From Enterocloster asparagiformis (lineage in GTDB: Bacteria; Bacillota; Clostridia; Lachnospirales; Lachnospiraceae), in contig JAGZSY010000020.1 of NCBI GenBank assembly GCA_018380885.1, positions 1 to 64,000 on the forward strand: a stretch of 64,000 nucleotides of DNA, in the 5' to 3' direction. Shown here in pieces: positions 54,224 through 62,990 of the stretch (its first letter is position 1; every line of letters starts with the position of its first letter). A program made the position numbers and the translations under genes. The notes beneath the pieces are model-generated. The model searched no databases and was not told the DNA's origin. It was given only the letters and a program-made list of their open reading frames with translations.

Positions 54224-54968
54224 CCAGGGTTTCTCCTTCCTTGAGGGTGATCACGGCGGGGGCCGGGGCGGACTCAGCCCCGGGAGCCGGGCTGGACTGA
54301 ACCTCCGGGGCCTTGCCAGGCTGGGCCTCGGCCTCCTCCAGCTTCAGCCGCTCCTGCAACAGCCCGTCAGCAGCCTCTTCCTCCCGCTTCTTATACCTCT
54401 GGTACAGCTCCGTGATCACCGCTCCGCGGCAGAACACATTGATCATGTTGTACAGGTAAATGGGGGTATCGTCCTCCAGGTCTCCAATGGCGCAGGGAAT
54501 TTCCAGCATCTGGTGGGTTTTCATCACGGAGACAGCCTCGTAGATCTCCCGGTCCGTCAGCTTCCGGTTCAAAATCCCCGTGTCCACGCCGTGGCGGCGC
54601 ACCTCCTCCAGGTTGGTCACCGTGGCCTTAAGCCCCTCTCCCATGATCTTTTCTTTGTAGATCAGCTTCATCAGCAGGATAAAAAGCGTGGTGGTCTCGC
54701 TGAACTTTTCCAGCCCCACCCCGTCGCCGGACAGGCGGAAAAAATGGTCCTGGGGATCAAACACCAGGGTGCAGCCCATGATATCGAAATAATCCGTCAA
54801 AAACTCCCGATGCCGCAGGCAGACCCGGTAGCGTGGATTGTCCTTTAAGCAGTCCCGGTCCGTGTCGTACTTTGTCTCAATGATGCAGCTCTGGCGCATC
54901 AAATCCCTGATGGTTCTCTTCAGTTCCTCCGCCTCCTGGGGCGTTAAGCTGTTCACGTACTCAATCAT
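54210..54968 (-). CDS. jetB: Wadjet subunit JetB (MukE-like, DUF4194)
   Basis: This 252-residue protein is of the DUF4194/JetB type: residues 1-190 are helical winged-helix (LKRTIRDLMRQSCIIETKYD, EFLTDYFDIMGCTLVFDPQ, TTLFILLMKLIYKEK), with an Ala/Pro/Glu-rich tail. It bridges the SMC heads and kleisin. It overlaps jetA by 8 bases and jetC by 14. Confidence 0.93.
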   Translation of the reverse strand: MIEYVNSLTPQEAEELKRTIRDLMRQSCIIETKYDTDRDCLKDNPRYRVCLRHREFLTDYFDIMGCTLVFDPQDHFFRLSGDGVGLEKFSETTTLFILLMKLIYKEKIMGEGLKATVTNLEEVRRHGVDTGILNRKLTDREIYEAVSVMKTHQMLEIPCAIGDLEDDTPIYLYNMINVFCRGAVITELYQRYKKREEEAADGLLQERLKLEEAEAQPGKAPEVQSSPAPGAESAPAPAVITLKEGETLDETV

Positions 54969-56376
54969 CGCTGTTCTCGCTCTTCTCCATGGTGAATTTT
55001 GTGTATTTGCAGCCGAATTTGCGGATGGGCTCGCTGTCCGTGCCGGTGATCCTCATGCCGCCGTCCCCGGCCGCCGCGTCCCGCCAGACAAACAATAGCT
55101 TCTCCAGGTCCGCCACCCCCGAGACCGTATCCTCTGTCACCGCAAAGCGGCCTCTGCGGCTGTTTTTGCGCACAAAGGCGTCGATCTCTTTCTGGGTGTA
55201 CTCCGGCTGCACCACGTAGTCGGTCAGGTCGGCGCTCTCCGGGGCCGGCGGTATTTCCGGCGCAGCCGGCTCAAAGGCCCGCTTCTCATCCCGCCTGGCA
55301 TAGAAGCTGTTCTCCCCCACCACGCGGCTGAGGGCCGTCAGGCCGTAGCTCTCCCCCAGCTTCCCCAGCAGTTCCTCCTGGTCCTGGCTGCGGCGCAGCA
55401 CGCCGATGAAGGCCATCAGGTTGTCGTCCTCCTCCTCGCCCTCCCGCAGCAGATAGCGGAGCCTGGCGTTGGCCCGGGCGGCGAACACGGCCTTCTGCTC
55501 GATCAGCCGATTGTACTTGACCTCGATAAAGTCGAACTCCCGCAAAGTCTCATATACCAGGGTATCCGCATCCCTGCTTCTCTCCACGTTCCGGCGGCGG
55601 CGCAGGGCCTGGGCGCTCTCCGGCTGCAAACCGGCCAGCTCACGCTCCATCCGCTCCCTGCGGGCCTCGTTGTCCTCCAGAATCTCCTGGACGATCTCCT
55701 TCACCGCCTCCTTGTAGCGGTAAAAGCTGTCCGTGCTGGTGAGCAGCGCGTACTTGCGGCTGTCCGTGTTGTTGATCTCATCCACCAGCACCTCCTGGAT
55801 GCCGCGGATGTCCTTCTGCCTGGAAAGTTCGTCAAAGTAGCTGCGCATGCCGTCCTGCATGTTGGACAGGAGCTGCAGCAGCCGCTTGGAGGCGTTTAAG
55901 GCGTCGGCCAGGATTTCCACGTCCTTCTCCCGGTCCGTCAGGTAGGTGTGCAGCAGGCTGTAGACTGAGCGGATGCTCTCGTGGCTCAAATCCTCCTCCT
56001 CGCTCCACAGCTTTCGGAATGTCTCCAGATAGGTCAGGCTGTAGCCGGGAAAGGAATAAAAATAGTTGTTGGTCCGCTCGTCGAAATCCCGCTTCAGCCA
56101 TCCCCACTGGGCCAGATTGTACAGAAAGCGCGAGGAACCGGGGCTGTAGATCAGGCTGTCCCCCTCCTCGAACTCCTCGTCCTCGGAGGGGATCAGGCCC
56201 TCAGCCTCCATACACTCGTCGATCACGGCCCGGCACTCCGCCTCGGTCAGGCTGAGCGCGGAGTAGAGCCTGGTGGTCTCCTCGTAGAGCGCCAGCAGGA
56301 ACGATATGTAGGAATCCCGGTATTTGCTGGCGAACAGCTTGTAGAAATCTCCCGGTATTCTGTCTTTCAGTCTCAT
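54961..56376 (-). CDS. jetA: Wadjet kleisin-like subunit JetA
   Basis: The 471-residue protein starts MRLKDRIPGDFYKLFASKY, a JetA signature, at 56376 with GGAG 6 nt upstream. The frame is open to 56430, but that extension has no site. It has helical kleisin-type middle parts with LEDNEARRERMERELA. It binds JetB and closes the JetC ring. It is first in jetABCD-greA. A palindromic repeat (56395-56435) lies directly before its ribosome-binding site. Confidence 0.93.
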   Translation of the reverse strand: MRLKDRIPGDFYKLFASKYRDSYISFLLALYEETTRLYSALSLTEAECRAVIDECMEAEGLIPSEDEEFEEGDSLIYSPGSSRFLYNLAQWGWLKRDFDERTNNYFYSFPGYSLTYLETFRKLWSEEEDLSHESIRSVYSLLHTYLTDREKDVEILADALNASKRLLQLLSNMQDGMRSYFDELSRQKDIRGIQEVLVDEINNTDSRKYALLTSTDSFYRYKEAVKEIVQEILEDNEARRERMERELAGLQPESAQALRRRRNVERSRDADTLVYETLREFDFIEVKYNRLIEQKAVFAARANARLRYLLREGEEEDDNLMAFIGVLRRSQDQEELLGKLGESYGLTALSRVVGENSFYARRDEKRAFEPAAPEIPPAPESADLTDYVVQPEYTQKEIDAFVRKNSRRGRFAVTEDTVSGVADLEKLLFVWRDAAAGDGGMRITGTDSEPIRKFGCKYTKFTMEKSENSDD

Positions 56377-56394
56377 GGAAAAGCTCCTTTTCGC

Positions 56395-56435
56395 GCAACG
56401 GCCCGCAGGCCGGGCCGCGGCTCGTTGCACTCAAC
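56395..56435 (+). repeat. dispersed palindromic repeat, copy A
   Basis: The 41-nt element has GCAACG/CGTTGC ends around CCCGCAGGC and GCCGCGGC and finishes in ACTCAAC. It matches copy B (62311-62352) over its whole length. It fills the jetA leader. Confidence 0.75.
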
Positions 56436-56438
56436 TCA

Positions 56439-56474
56439 AGGGGCCGTGCCCATCCTTGCTGCGGCACAGCCCCT
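56439..56474 (-). terminator. terminator-like hairpin after glycogen phosphorylase
   Basis: On the minus strand AGGGGCTGTGCC pairs with GGCACGGCCCCT (one mismatch), followed by a weak TTGAGTT. It lies between the phosphorylase stop and jetA, so some read-through into the Wadjet operon is possible. Confidence 0.6.
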
Positions 56475-56528
56475 GTAGCTTGTCATTTGAATTGTTGTCT
56501 GCGTCTGATGCCGGTATGCAAGGGTCCC

Positions 56529-58982
56529 TTACATTTCAACCTGCACCTTGCTCAGATGCCAGATGTCCTTCACATACTCCTCGATGGTGCGGTCGGAGGT
56601 GAACTTTCCGGAGTGGGCCACGTTGAGGATGGCCGACTCCGCCCACCAGGCCTCGTCGCGGTACGCCTGGTCCACCTTCCTGTGAGCCTCGGCGTAGGAG
56701 CGGAAATCCTTCAGGATAAAATAGGTGTCCGCCCTGTCGCTGCTCTTGGTGTTCAGCAGGGAGTTGTAGATGTCGCGGAACAGCTCCGGGTCCTGGGGCG
56801 AGAAGTAGCCGTTGATCAGCTGCATCAGCACCCGGCGGATATCCTGGTCGTTGTTGAAAATCTCCATGGGGTTGTATCCGCCGTTGTTCTCATAGCGGAT
56901 CACCTCGTCGGAGGACATACCGAAGATAAAGGCCCGGTCCGCGCCCACTTCCTCCACGATCTCCACGTTGGCGCCGTCCATGGTGCCCAGGGTCAGGGCG
57001 CCGTTGAGCATAAATTTCATGTTGCCGGTGCCGGAAGCCTCCTTGCTGGCGGTGGAAATCTGCTCGCTCACATCCGCGGCCGCGAAGATCAGCTCCGCGT
57101 TGGACACGCGGTAATCCTCGATAAACACCACCTTCAGCTTGCCGCCGATGGTCTTGTCGTTGTTGATCACATCCGCCACGGAATTGATCAGCTTGATGGT
57201 CAGCTTGGCGCGCTTGTAGCCCGCCGCCGCCTTGGCCCCGAAGATAAAGGTTCTGGGAACCATATCCATGTTCGGGTTATCTTTCAGCTGGTTGTACAGG
57301 TACATCACGTGGAGAATGTTCATCAGCTGGCGCTTGTACTCGTGCAGGCGCTTTACCTGTACGTCGAAGATGGAGCGCGGGTCCACATCCACGCCGTTAT
57401 GCTCCTTGATGTATTTGGCCAGGCGGATCTTATTCTGGTACTTGATATTCATGAACTCCTGCTGGCACTTGTAATCGTCGGCATAGATCGCCAGCTTTCC
57501 GATGTGGGGCAGGTCGGTGATCCATTCGTCCCCGATCTTGCCCGTCACCCAATCCGCCAGCAGCGGGTTGCCGTGGAGCAGGAAGCGGCGCTGGGTGATG
57601 CCGTTTGTCTTGTTGTTGAACTTCTCCGGCATCATCTCATAGAAATCCTTCAACTCCTGGTTCTTTAAGATCTCCGTGTGCAGTCTGGCCACGCCGTTGA
57701 CAGAAAAGCTGGCGGCAATGGCCATGTAAGCCATCTTCACCTGACCGTCGTAGATGATGGCCATCTTTTTGATCTTCTCGTTGTTGCCCGGATACTTGGC
57801 CTGGATCTGCTCGATGAAGCGGCGGTTGATCTCCTCCACAATCTGGTAAATTCTGGGCAGCAGGCGGGAGAACAGCTCGATGGGCCATTTCTCCAGAGCC
57901 TCGGACATGATGGTGTGGTTGGTGTAGGCGCAGGTCCTGGTGGTCACGGCCCAGGCCTCATCCCAGGTCAGTCCCTCCTCGTCCAACAGGATGCGCATGA
58001 GCTCGGGGATGGTCACCGTGGGGTGGGTGTCGTTGAGCTGGAACACCACCTTGTCGTAGAACTTGCGGATATCCTCGTGCTTCTCTTTATACTTCTTGAC
58101 AGCCCGCTGCACGCTGGCGGAAATGAAGAAATACTGCTGCTTTAAGCGCAGCTCCTTGCCCGCGTAGTGGTTGTCGTTGGGGTAAAGCACCTCCACGATG
58201 GTCTTGGCCAGGTTCTCCTGCTCCACCGCCTTCTGGTAATCGCCCCGGTCAAAGGAATCCAGGTTAAAGGTGTTGATGGGCTGGGCGTCCCAGATGCGCA
58301 GGGTGTTGACCACGTTGTTGCCGTAGCCGATCACGGGCAGGTCGTAGGGCACGGCCATCACGGACTGGTAGCCCTCCTGGATAAAGCGGTTTCTGCCGTC
58401 CCGGTTCTCGATGCGCACGTATCCGCCGAACTTCACCTCGGTGGCGTACTCCGGCCGGCGAATCTCAAAGGGGTTGCCGTCCTTCAGCCAGTCGTCCGGC
58501 ACCTCCACCTGGAAGCCGTTCTCAATCTTCTGCTTGAACATACCGTAGCGGTAGCGGATGCCGCAGCCGTAGGCCGGGTATCCCAGGGTCGCCAGGGAGT
58601 CCAGAAAGCAGGCCGCCAGACGGCCCAGGCCGCCGTTGCCCAGCGCCGCATCCGGCTCCTGGTCCTCGATCACGTTTAAGTCAAAGCCCAGCTCGTCGAG
58701 AACCTCCTTCACCTCTTCCCGGGCGCAGATGTTGATGATGTTGTTGCCCAGGGCGCGGCCCATGAGAAATTCCATGGACAGGTAGTACACGGTCTTGGCA
58801 TCTTTCTTTTCGTATTCCTTATGTGTAGCGATCCACTCGTCGATGATCACGTCCTTCACAGCGTAGGCCACGGCCTGGAACACCTGCTGCGGGGTCGCCT
58901 CATCGATGGTTCTGCGGAACATGTTCTTCACATTGTCAACCACACTGTGTTTAAATGTCTCTTTATCGAAACCTTTGTTCAT
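56529..58982 (-). CDS. glgP: glycogen/starch phosphorylase
   Basis: The 817-residue protein is a full-length GT35 enzyme: LGNGGLGRLAACFLDSLATL near residue 115, NDTHPTVTIPELMRIL, the PLP-lysine region EASGTGNMKFMLNGALTLGT and DGANVEI. It releases glucose-1-phosphate from storage glucan, which the phosphohexomutase at 63-64 kb could use. GGAGG precedes the ATG at a normal distance. Confidence 0.96.
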   Translation of the reverse strand: MNKGFDKETFKHSVVDNVKNMFRRTIDEATPQQVFQAVAYAVKDVIIDEWIATHKEYEKKDAKTVYYLSMEFLMGRALGNNIINICAREEVKEVLDELGFDLNVIEDQEPDAALGNGGLGRLAACFLDSLATLGYPAYGCGIRYRYGMFKQKIENGFQVEVPDDWLKDGNPFEIRRPEYATEVKFGGYVRIENRDGRNRFIQEGYQSVMAVPYDLPVIGYGNNVVNTLRIWDAQPINTFNLDSFDRGDYQKAVEQENLAKTIVEVLYPNDNHYAGKELRLKQQYFFISASVQRAVKKYKEKHEDIRKFYDKVVFQLNDTHPTVTIPELMRILLDEEGLTWDEAWAVTTRTCAYTNHTIMSEALEKWPIELFSRLLPRIYQIVEEINRRFIEQIQAKYPGNNEKIKKMAIIYDGQVKMAYMAIAASFSVNGVARLHTEILKNQELKDFYEMMPEKFNNKTNGITQRRFLLHGNPLLADWVTGKIGDEWITDLPHIGKLAIYADDYKCQQEFMNIKYQNKIRLAKYIKEHNGVDVDPRSIFDVQVKRLHEYKRQLMNILHVMYLYNQLKDNPNMDMVPRTFIFGAKAAAGYKRAKLTIKLINSVADVINNDKTIGGKLKVVFIEDYRVSNAELIFAAADVSEQISTASKEASGTGNMKFMLNGALTLGTMDGANVEIVEEVGADRAFIFGMSSDEVIRYENNGGYNPMEIFNNDQDIRRVLMQLINGYFSPQDPELFRDIYNSLLNTKSSDRADTYFILKDFRSYAEAHRKVDQAYRDEAWWAESAILNVAHSGKFTSDRTIEEYVKDIWHLSKVQVEM

Positions 58983-59057
58983 GTTCGAACCTCCTGATTC
59001 CCCATCCGCCTATTGCGGACATTTTTATGGTACTGTCTTTCCAGATAATACCAATAC

Positions 59058-59091
59058 AAAAGCGGGGTGACGCCATTCATGTTCACCCCGC
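59058..59091 (-). terminator. terminator of ileS
   Basis: On the minus strand GCGGGGTGA pairs with TCACCCCGC across a 12-nt loop, then TTTT. It lies 18 bases after the ileS stop. Confidence 0.9.
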
Positions 59092-59108
59092 CTCAAATCA
59101 TTTTACCA

Positions 59109-62100
59109 TTATTTCACGGTCTTTTCAACACCAAGCATGACATTTTCCCCGTTAATGTTCCATTCCTTGGCGTATCCGCCGGTCTGGCCCAGGAAAATAT
59201 CGGTGGCCATCACCTCACGCTTGATCTGGTCCGCGTGGGCCTTGAAGATCTCCGCGATGCGGTCATTTTCGTCCTGGAAAATATTGATGCGGTCCATTAC
59301 CTCGAAGCCGGCCTCCTTGCGCATGGTCTGGATTTTGCTGATGAGCTCGCGCACAAAGCCCTCTTCGATCAGCTCCGGAGTCAGGTTGGTGTCCAGCACC
59401 ACGGTCACGTAGTTGTCCTCCTCCGTCACGTAGCCGTCCTTCTGGGCCACGTCGATCAGCAGGTCGTCCTTGGTCAGGGCAACCTCCTGGCCGTCGAAGT
59501 CAAAGGTCAGCTGTCCCTTCTCGTTCAGCTCGTCCATGGCCGCGCTGCCGTCGATCTGCGCCAGCGCCTGGCGGATGCGGTTCAGCAGCTTGCCGTACTT
59601 GGGTCCCACGGTCTTTAACTGGGGCTTGAAGGTGTAGGAGGTGAACGCCCGCACGTCGTCGGAGAAGGTCACCTGCTTGACATTCAGCTCGTCCTCGATG
59701 ATCTCCACATAGAAGCGGGACAGCTCGTGGTCGGCCTTCACGTACATCTGCGCGATGGGCTGGCGGTTTTTGATGTTGGCGGTGTTTCTGGCGGCGCGGC
59801 CCATGACTACGGTCTTTAAGACCTCGTCCATGTCGGCCTCCAGCTTGCTGTCGATCCAGCTCTCGTTGACCTCCGGGAAATCGCACAGGTGCACGCTCTC
59901 CGGGGCGCTGGTGTCGATCTTTCTAACCAGATTCTGGTAAATCTGCTCGGTCATGAAGGGGATCATGGGAGCGGCGGCCTTGGCCACGGTCACCAGGGCG
60001 GTGTACAGCGTCATGTAGGCGTTGATCTTGTCCTGCTCCATGCCCTTGGCCCAGAAGCGGTCGCGGCTTCTGCGCACGTACCAATTGCTCATGTCGTCCA
60101 CGAACTCCTGCAGGGATCTGGCGGCCTCGGGGATCATGTACTTGTCCAGGCTGGTGTCCACGGTTTTCACCATGGAGTTCATCTTGGACAGCAGCCATTT
60201 GTCCATAACCGGCAGCTTGTCGTATTCCAGCGTGTGCTCCGTGGCGTTGAAGCGGTCGATATTGGCGTACAGCACCCAGAAGGCGTAGGTGTTCCACAGG
60301 GTGCCCATGAACTTGCGCTGTCCCTCGGTCACGGCCTTGTCCTGGTAGCGCTTGGGCAGCCACGGCGCGCTGCAGGTGTAGAAGAACCAGCGGATGGCGT
60401 CGGCCCCGTGGGCCTTTAAGGTGTCGAAGGGATCCACGGCGTTGCCCTTGGACTTGCTCATCTTCTGCCCGTTCTCATCCAGCACCAGGCCCATGACCAC
60501 CACGTTCTCGTAGGGGGCCTTGTTGAACAGCAGGGTGGACTCGGCCAGCAGGGAGTAGAACCAGCCGCGGGTCTGGTCCACGGCCTCGGAGATGAACTGG
60601 GCCGGGAACTGGGACTCGAACAGCTCCTTGTTCTCAAAGGGATAATGGTGCTGGGCGAAGGGCATTGCGCCGGAGTCGAACCAGCAGTCGATCACCTCGG
60701 GCACCCGCTTCATCTGCTTGCCGCAGCAGGGACAGGTGATGGTCACGGCGTCGATGTAGGGGCGGTGCAGCTCGATCTCGTCGGGGCAGTTGTCCGACAT
60801 GCTCTTTAACTCCTCGATGCCGCCGATGGCGTGCTGATGCCCGCACTCGCACTCCCAGATATTCAAGGGCGTACCCCAGTAACGGTTTCTGGACAAGCCC
60901 CAATCCTGGATATTCTCCAGCCAGTCGCCGAAGCGGCCCTTGCCGATGGAGTCCGGAACCCAGTTGATGGTGTTGTTGTTGCGGATCAGGTCGTCCTTCA
61001 CCGCGGTCATCTTGATGAACCAGGACTCGCGGGCATAGTAGATTAAAGGAGTTCCGCAGCGCCAGCAGTGGGGATAGCTGTGCTCGAACGCGGGGGCGGA
61101 AAACAGCAGGCCGCGCTCTTTTAAGTCCTTTAATACCAGCGGGTCGGCGTCCTTCACGAACTTGCCGGCAAAGGGGGTCTCCGGGGCCATATCGCCCTTG
61201 GCGTCCACCAGCTGCACGAAGGGCAGGTTGTACCTGCGGCCCACGTTGGCGTCGTCCTCACCGAAGGCGGGAGCGATGTGAACGATTCCGGTACCGTCGG
61301 TCAAGGTCACGTAGGTGTCGCACACCACGTAGTAGGCCTTCTTGTGCTGCTTCTCGCAGAAGGGCACGGAGCACTCGTAGAGCGGCTCGTACTCCTTGAA
61401 CTCCAAATCCTTGCCCTTGTAGGTCTCCAGAACCTCAAAGTCCTCGCCCAGCACGGCGTTTGACAGGGCCTGGGCGATATAGTAGGTGTAGCCGTCCCCG
61501 GTTTTCACCTTCACATAGTCCTCCTTGGGGTTCACGCACAGCGCCAGGTTGCTGGGCAGCGTCCAGGGCGTGGTGGTCCAGGCCAGGATGTAGGCTTCCT
61601 CGTCCTTCACCTTAAACCTGGCGATGGCGGAGCGCTCCTTCACGTCCTTGTAGCCCTGGGCCACCTCGTGGGAGGACAGGGGGGTGCCGCAGCGCGGGCA
61701 GTAGGGCACGACCTTAAAGCCCTTGTACAGAAGGCCCTTGTCCCAAATCTGCTTTAACGCCCACCACTCGGACTCGATAAAGTTGTTGTCATAGGTCACG
61801 TAGGGGTTGTCCATGTCCGCCCAGAAGCCCACGGTGTTGGAGAAATCCTCCCACATGCCCTTGTACTTCCAGACGCTCTCCTTGCACTCCTTGATGAAGG
61901 GCTCCAGGCCGTACTGCTCGATCTGGTCCTTGCCGTCAAGGCCCAGCTTCTTCTCCACCTCCAGCTCCACGGGAAGTCCGTGGGTATCCCATCCGGCCTT
62001 GCGGGGAACCATATAGCCCTTCATGGCCCGGTAACGCGGAATCATATCCTTGATCACGCGGGTTTCCACATGGCCGATGTGGGGCTTGCCGTTGGCGGTG

Positions 62101-62243
62101 GGCGGTCCGTCGTAGAATACATAGGGCTTGCAGCCCTCTCTCATTTTGATGCTCTTCTCGAAGATGTGTTCCGCTTCCCAGAACTTTTCCACTTCTTTTT
62201 CCCGTTCCACAAACTTTAAGTCTGTGGGGACTTTGTCATACAT
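59109..62243 (-). CDS. ileS: isoleucyl-tRNA synthetase
   Basis: The 1044-residue class I synthetase has HIGH (55-58, in NGKPHIGHVETRVIKD), the editing domain (TTPWTLPSNLALCVNP) and KMSKSKGNAV. The length and start (FVEREKEVEKFWEAEHIFEK) fit the eukaryote-like type 2 enzymes, not the ~930-residue type 1, and type 2 enzymes are known to be poorly inhibited by mupirocin. GAGG precedes the ATG. An Ile-specific T-box leader controls it. Confidence 0.95.
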   Translation of the reverse strand: MYDKVPTDLKFVEREKEVEKFWEAEHIFEKSIKMREGCKPYVFYDGPPTANGKPHIGHVETRVIKDMIPRYRAMKGYMVPRKAGWDTHGLPVELEVEKKLGLDGKDQIEQYGLEPFIKECKESVWKYKGMWEDFSNTVGFWADMDNPYVTYDNNFIESEWWALKQIWDKGLLYKGFKVVPYCPRCGTPLSSHEVAQGYKDVKERSAIARFKVKDEEAYILAWTTTPWTLPSNLALCVNPKEDYVKVKTGDGYTYYIAQALSNAVLGEDFEVLETYKGKDLEFKEYEPLYECSVPFCEKQHKKAYYVVCDTYVTLTDGTGIVHIAPAFGEDDANVGRRYNLPFVQLVDAKGDMAPETPFAGKFVKDADPLVLKDLKERGLLFSAPAFEHSYPHCWRCGTPLIYYARESWFIKMTAVKDDLIRNNNTINWVPDSIGKGRFGDWLENIQDWGLSRNRYWGTPLNIWECECGHQHAIGGIEELKSMSDNCPDEIELHRPYIDAVTITCPCCGKQMKRVPEVIDCWFDSGAMPFAQHHYPFENKELFESQFPAQFISEAVDQTRGWFYSLLAESTLLFNKAPYENVVVMGLVLDENGQKMSKSKGNAVDPFDTLKAHGADAIRWFFYTCSAPWLPKRYQDKAVTEGQRKFMGTLWNTYAFWVLYANIDRFNATEHTLEYDKLPVMDKWLLSKMNSMVKTVDTSLDKYMIPEAARSLQEFVDDMSNWYVRRSRDRFWAKGMEQDKINAYMTLYTALVTVAKAAAPMIPFMTEQIYQNLVRKIDTSAPESVHLCDFPEVNESWIDSKLEADMDEVLKTVVMGRAARNTANIKNRQPIAQMYVKADHELSRFYVEIIEDELNVKQVTFSDDVRAFTSYTFKPQLKTVGPKYGKLLNRIRQALAQIDGSAAMDELNEKGQLTFDFDGQEVALTKDDLLIDVAQKDGYVTEEDNYVTVVLDTNLTPELIEEGFVRELISKIQTMRKEAGFEVMDRINIFQDENDRIAEIFKAHADQIKREVMATDIFLGQTGGYAKEWNINGENVMLGVEKTVK

Positions 62244-62310
62244 TGCCTCTTCCTCCGTTCTTAGATTGAAATAGCTGAGCGTTCTGCTATGATGGATGAT
62301 GTTTTAAGGA

Positions 62311-62352
62311 GCAATCGCCCGCAGGCTGCGCCAGCGGCCCATTGCATTCAAC
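62311..62352 (+). repeat. dispersed palindromic repeat, copy B
   Basis: The 42-nt element has GCAAT/ATTGC ends around CGCCCGCAGGC and GCCAGCGGCC and finishes in ATTCAAC. It lies between the T-box terminator and ileS, so it is part of the read-through transcript. Confidence 0.75.
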
Positions 62353-62650
62353 AAAAAAGCTTCCGTCCCGAACAGGACGAAAGCTTAAAAGCGCTTCGTT
62401 ATACCACCTATTACTGCATACCATCATATGAGTTCCTTTAACGCAGGAATTGCGTTCCGGCTTACTGCGCGGCAAAACCGCGGCCCTTGGGCCGGACAGC
62501 TCCGGAGTGATCTTCAGTTCTGTGATACTTGCGCCGGTTTTCCACCATCCCCGGCTCTCTGCCGCGTTCCCACAGGCCTACTGTCTCCATCAAAGCTTTT
62601 CCCTATACGTTTCAAGGCAGCGGCCCATAGCTCCTGCAGGCCTGCCTTAA
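62353..62650 (-). ncRNA. T-box riboswitch leader of ileS (Ile)
   Basis: Read on the minus strand the leader has the AGAGAGCCGGGGATGGTGG stem-I motif, a specifier loop CTGAAG-ATC-ACTCC with the Ile codon ATC (62511-62509), the T-box GGTGGTATAACG (62408-62397) and a terminator stem (AAGCTTTCGTCC with GGACGGAAGCTT, then T6). The TGGT (62406-62403) would pair with the ACCA end of tRNA-Ile. Uncharged tRNA should favour the antiterminator. Confidence 0.93.
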
Positions 62651-62657
62651 CTTCTAT

Positions 62658-62686
62658 ATTATAATAATACTGCGGGGAAATGTCAA
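62658..62686 (-). promoter_or_regulatory. consensus promoter of the ileS leader
   Basis: Minus-strand TTGACA (62686-62681), 17 nt, TATAAT (62663-62658); the T-box starts immediately after. Confidence 0.88.
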
Positions 62687-62990
62687 CCGGGTACGCACCA
62701 GAAAGTGCTTTTTAATCCGCGCCCGGCGCACATTCCGCCCTGTTTTTCACAGATAACAGCTCCGAAGCAGGCGGATCATCTGCTACTGCGCGCCCGAAAG
62801 CACCGCCTCCTGCCGCCAAACGGCCCCGATATTCCAGTGGAAACCGGCTTTGCAGGTGGAATAAATTCCGGAGATTCTCACGGGGTTCATCAACCGCACC
62901 GTTTTCACACAGTGCACCTCGGCCCGGATCAGGTCTGGAGTGTTGCGGTTAAAGCTCTAGGGACGCGCATAAGGCTCCGGGGCCCCTGCG
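62687..62990. other. gene-free stretch
   Basis: I see no gene, repeat or clear hairpin here. The longer open frames lack ribosome-binding sites and recognisable protein sequence. Confidence 0.5.

Noticed and set aside
56487..57668. 393-codon plus-strand frame inside glgP
   Set aside because: It is antisense to glycogen phosphorylase with typical shadow composition.
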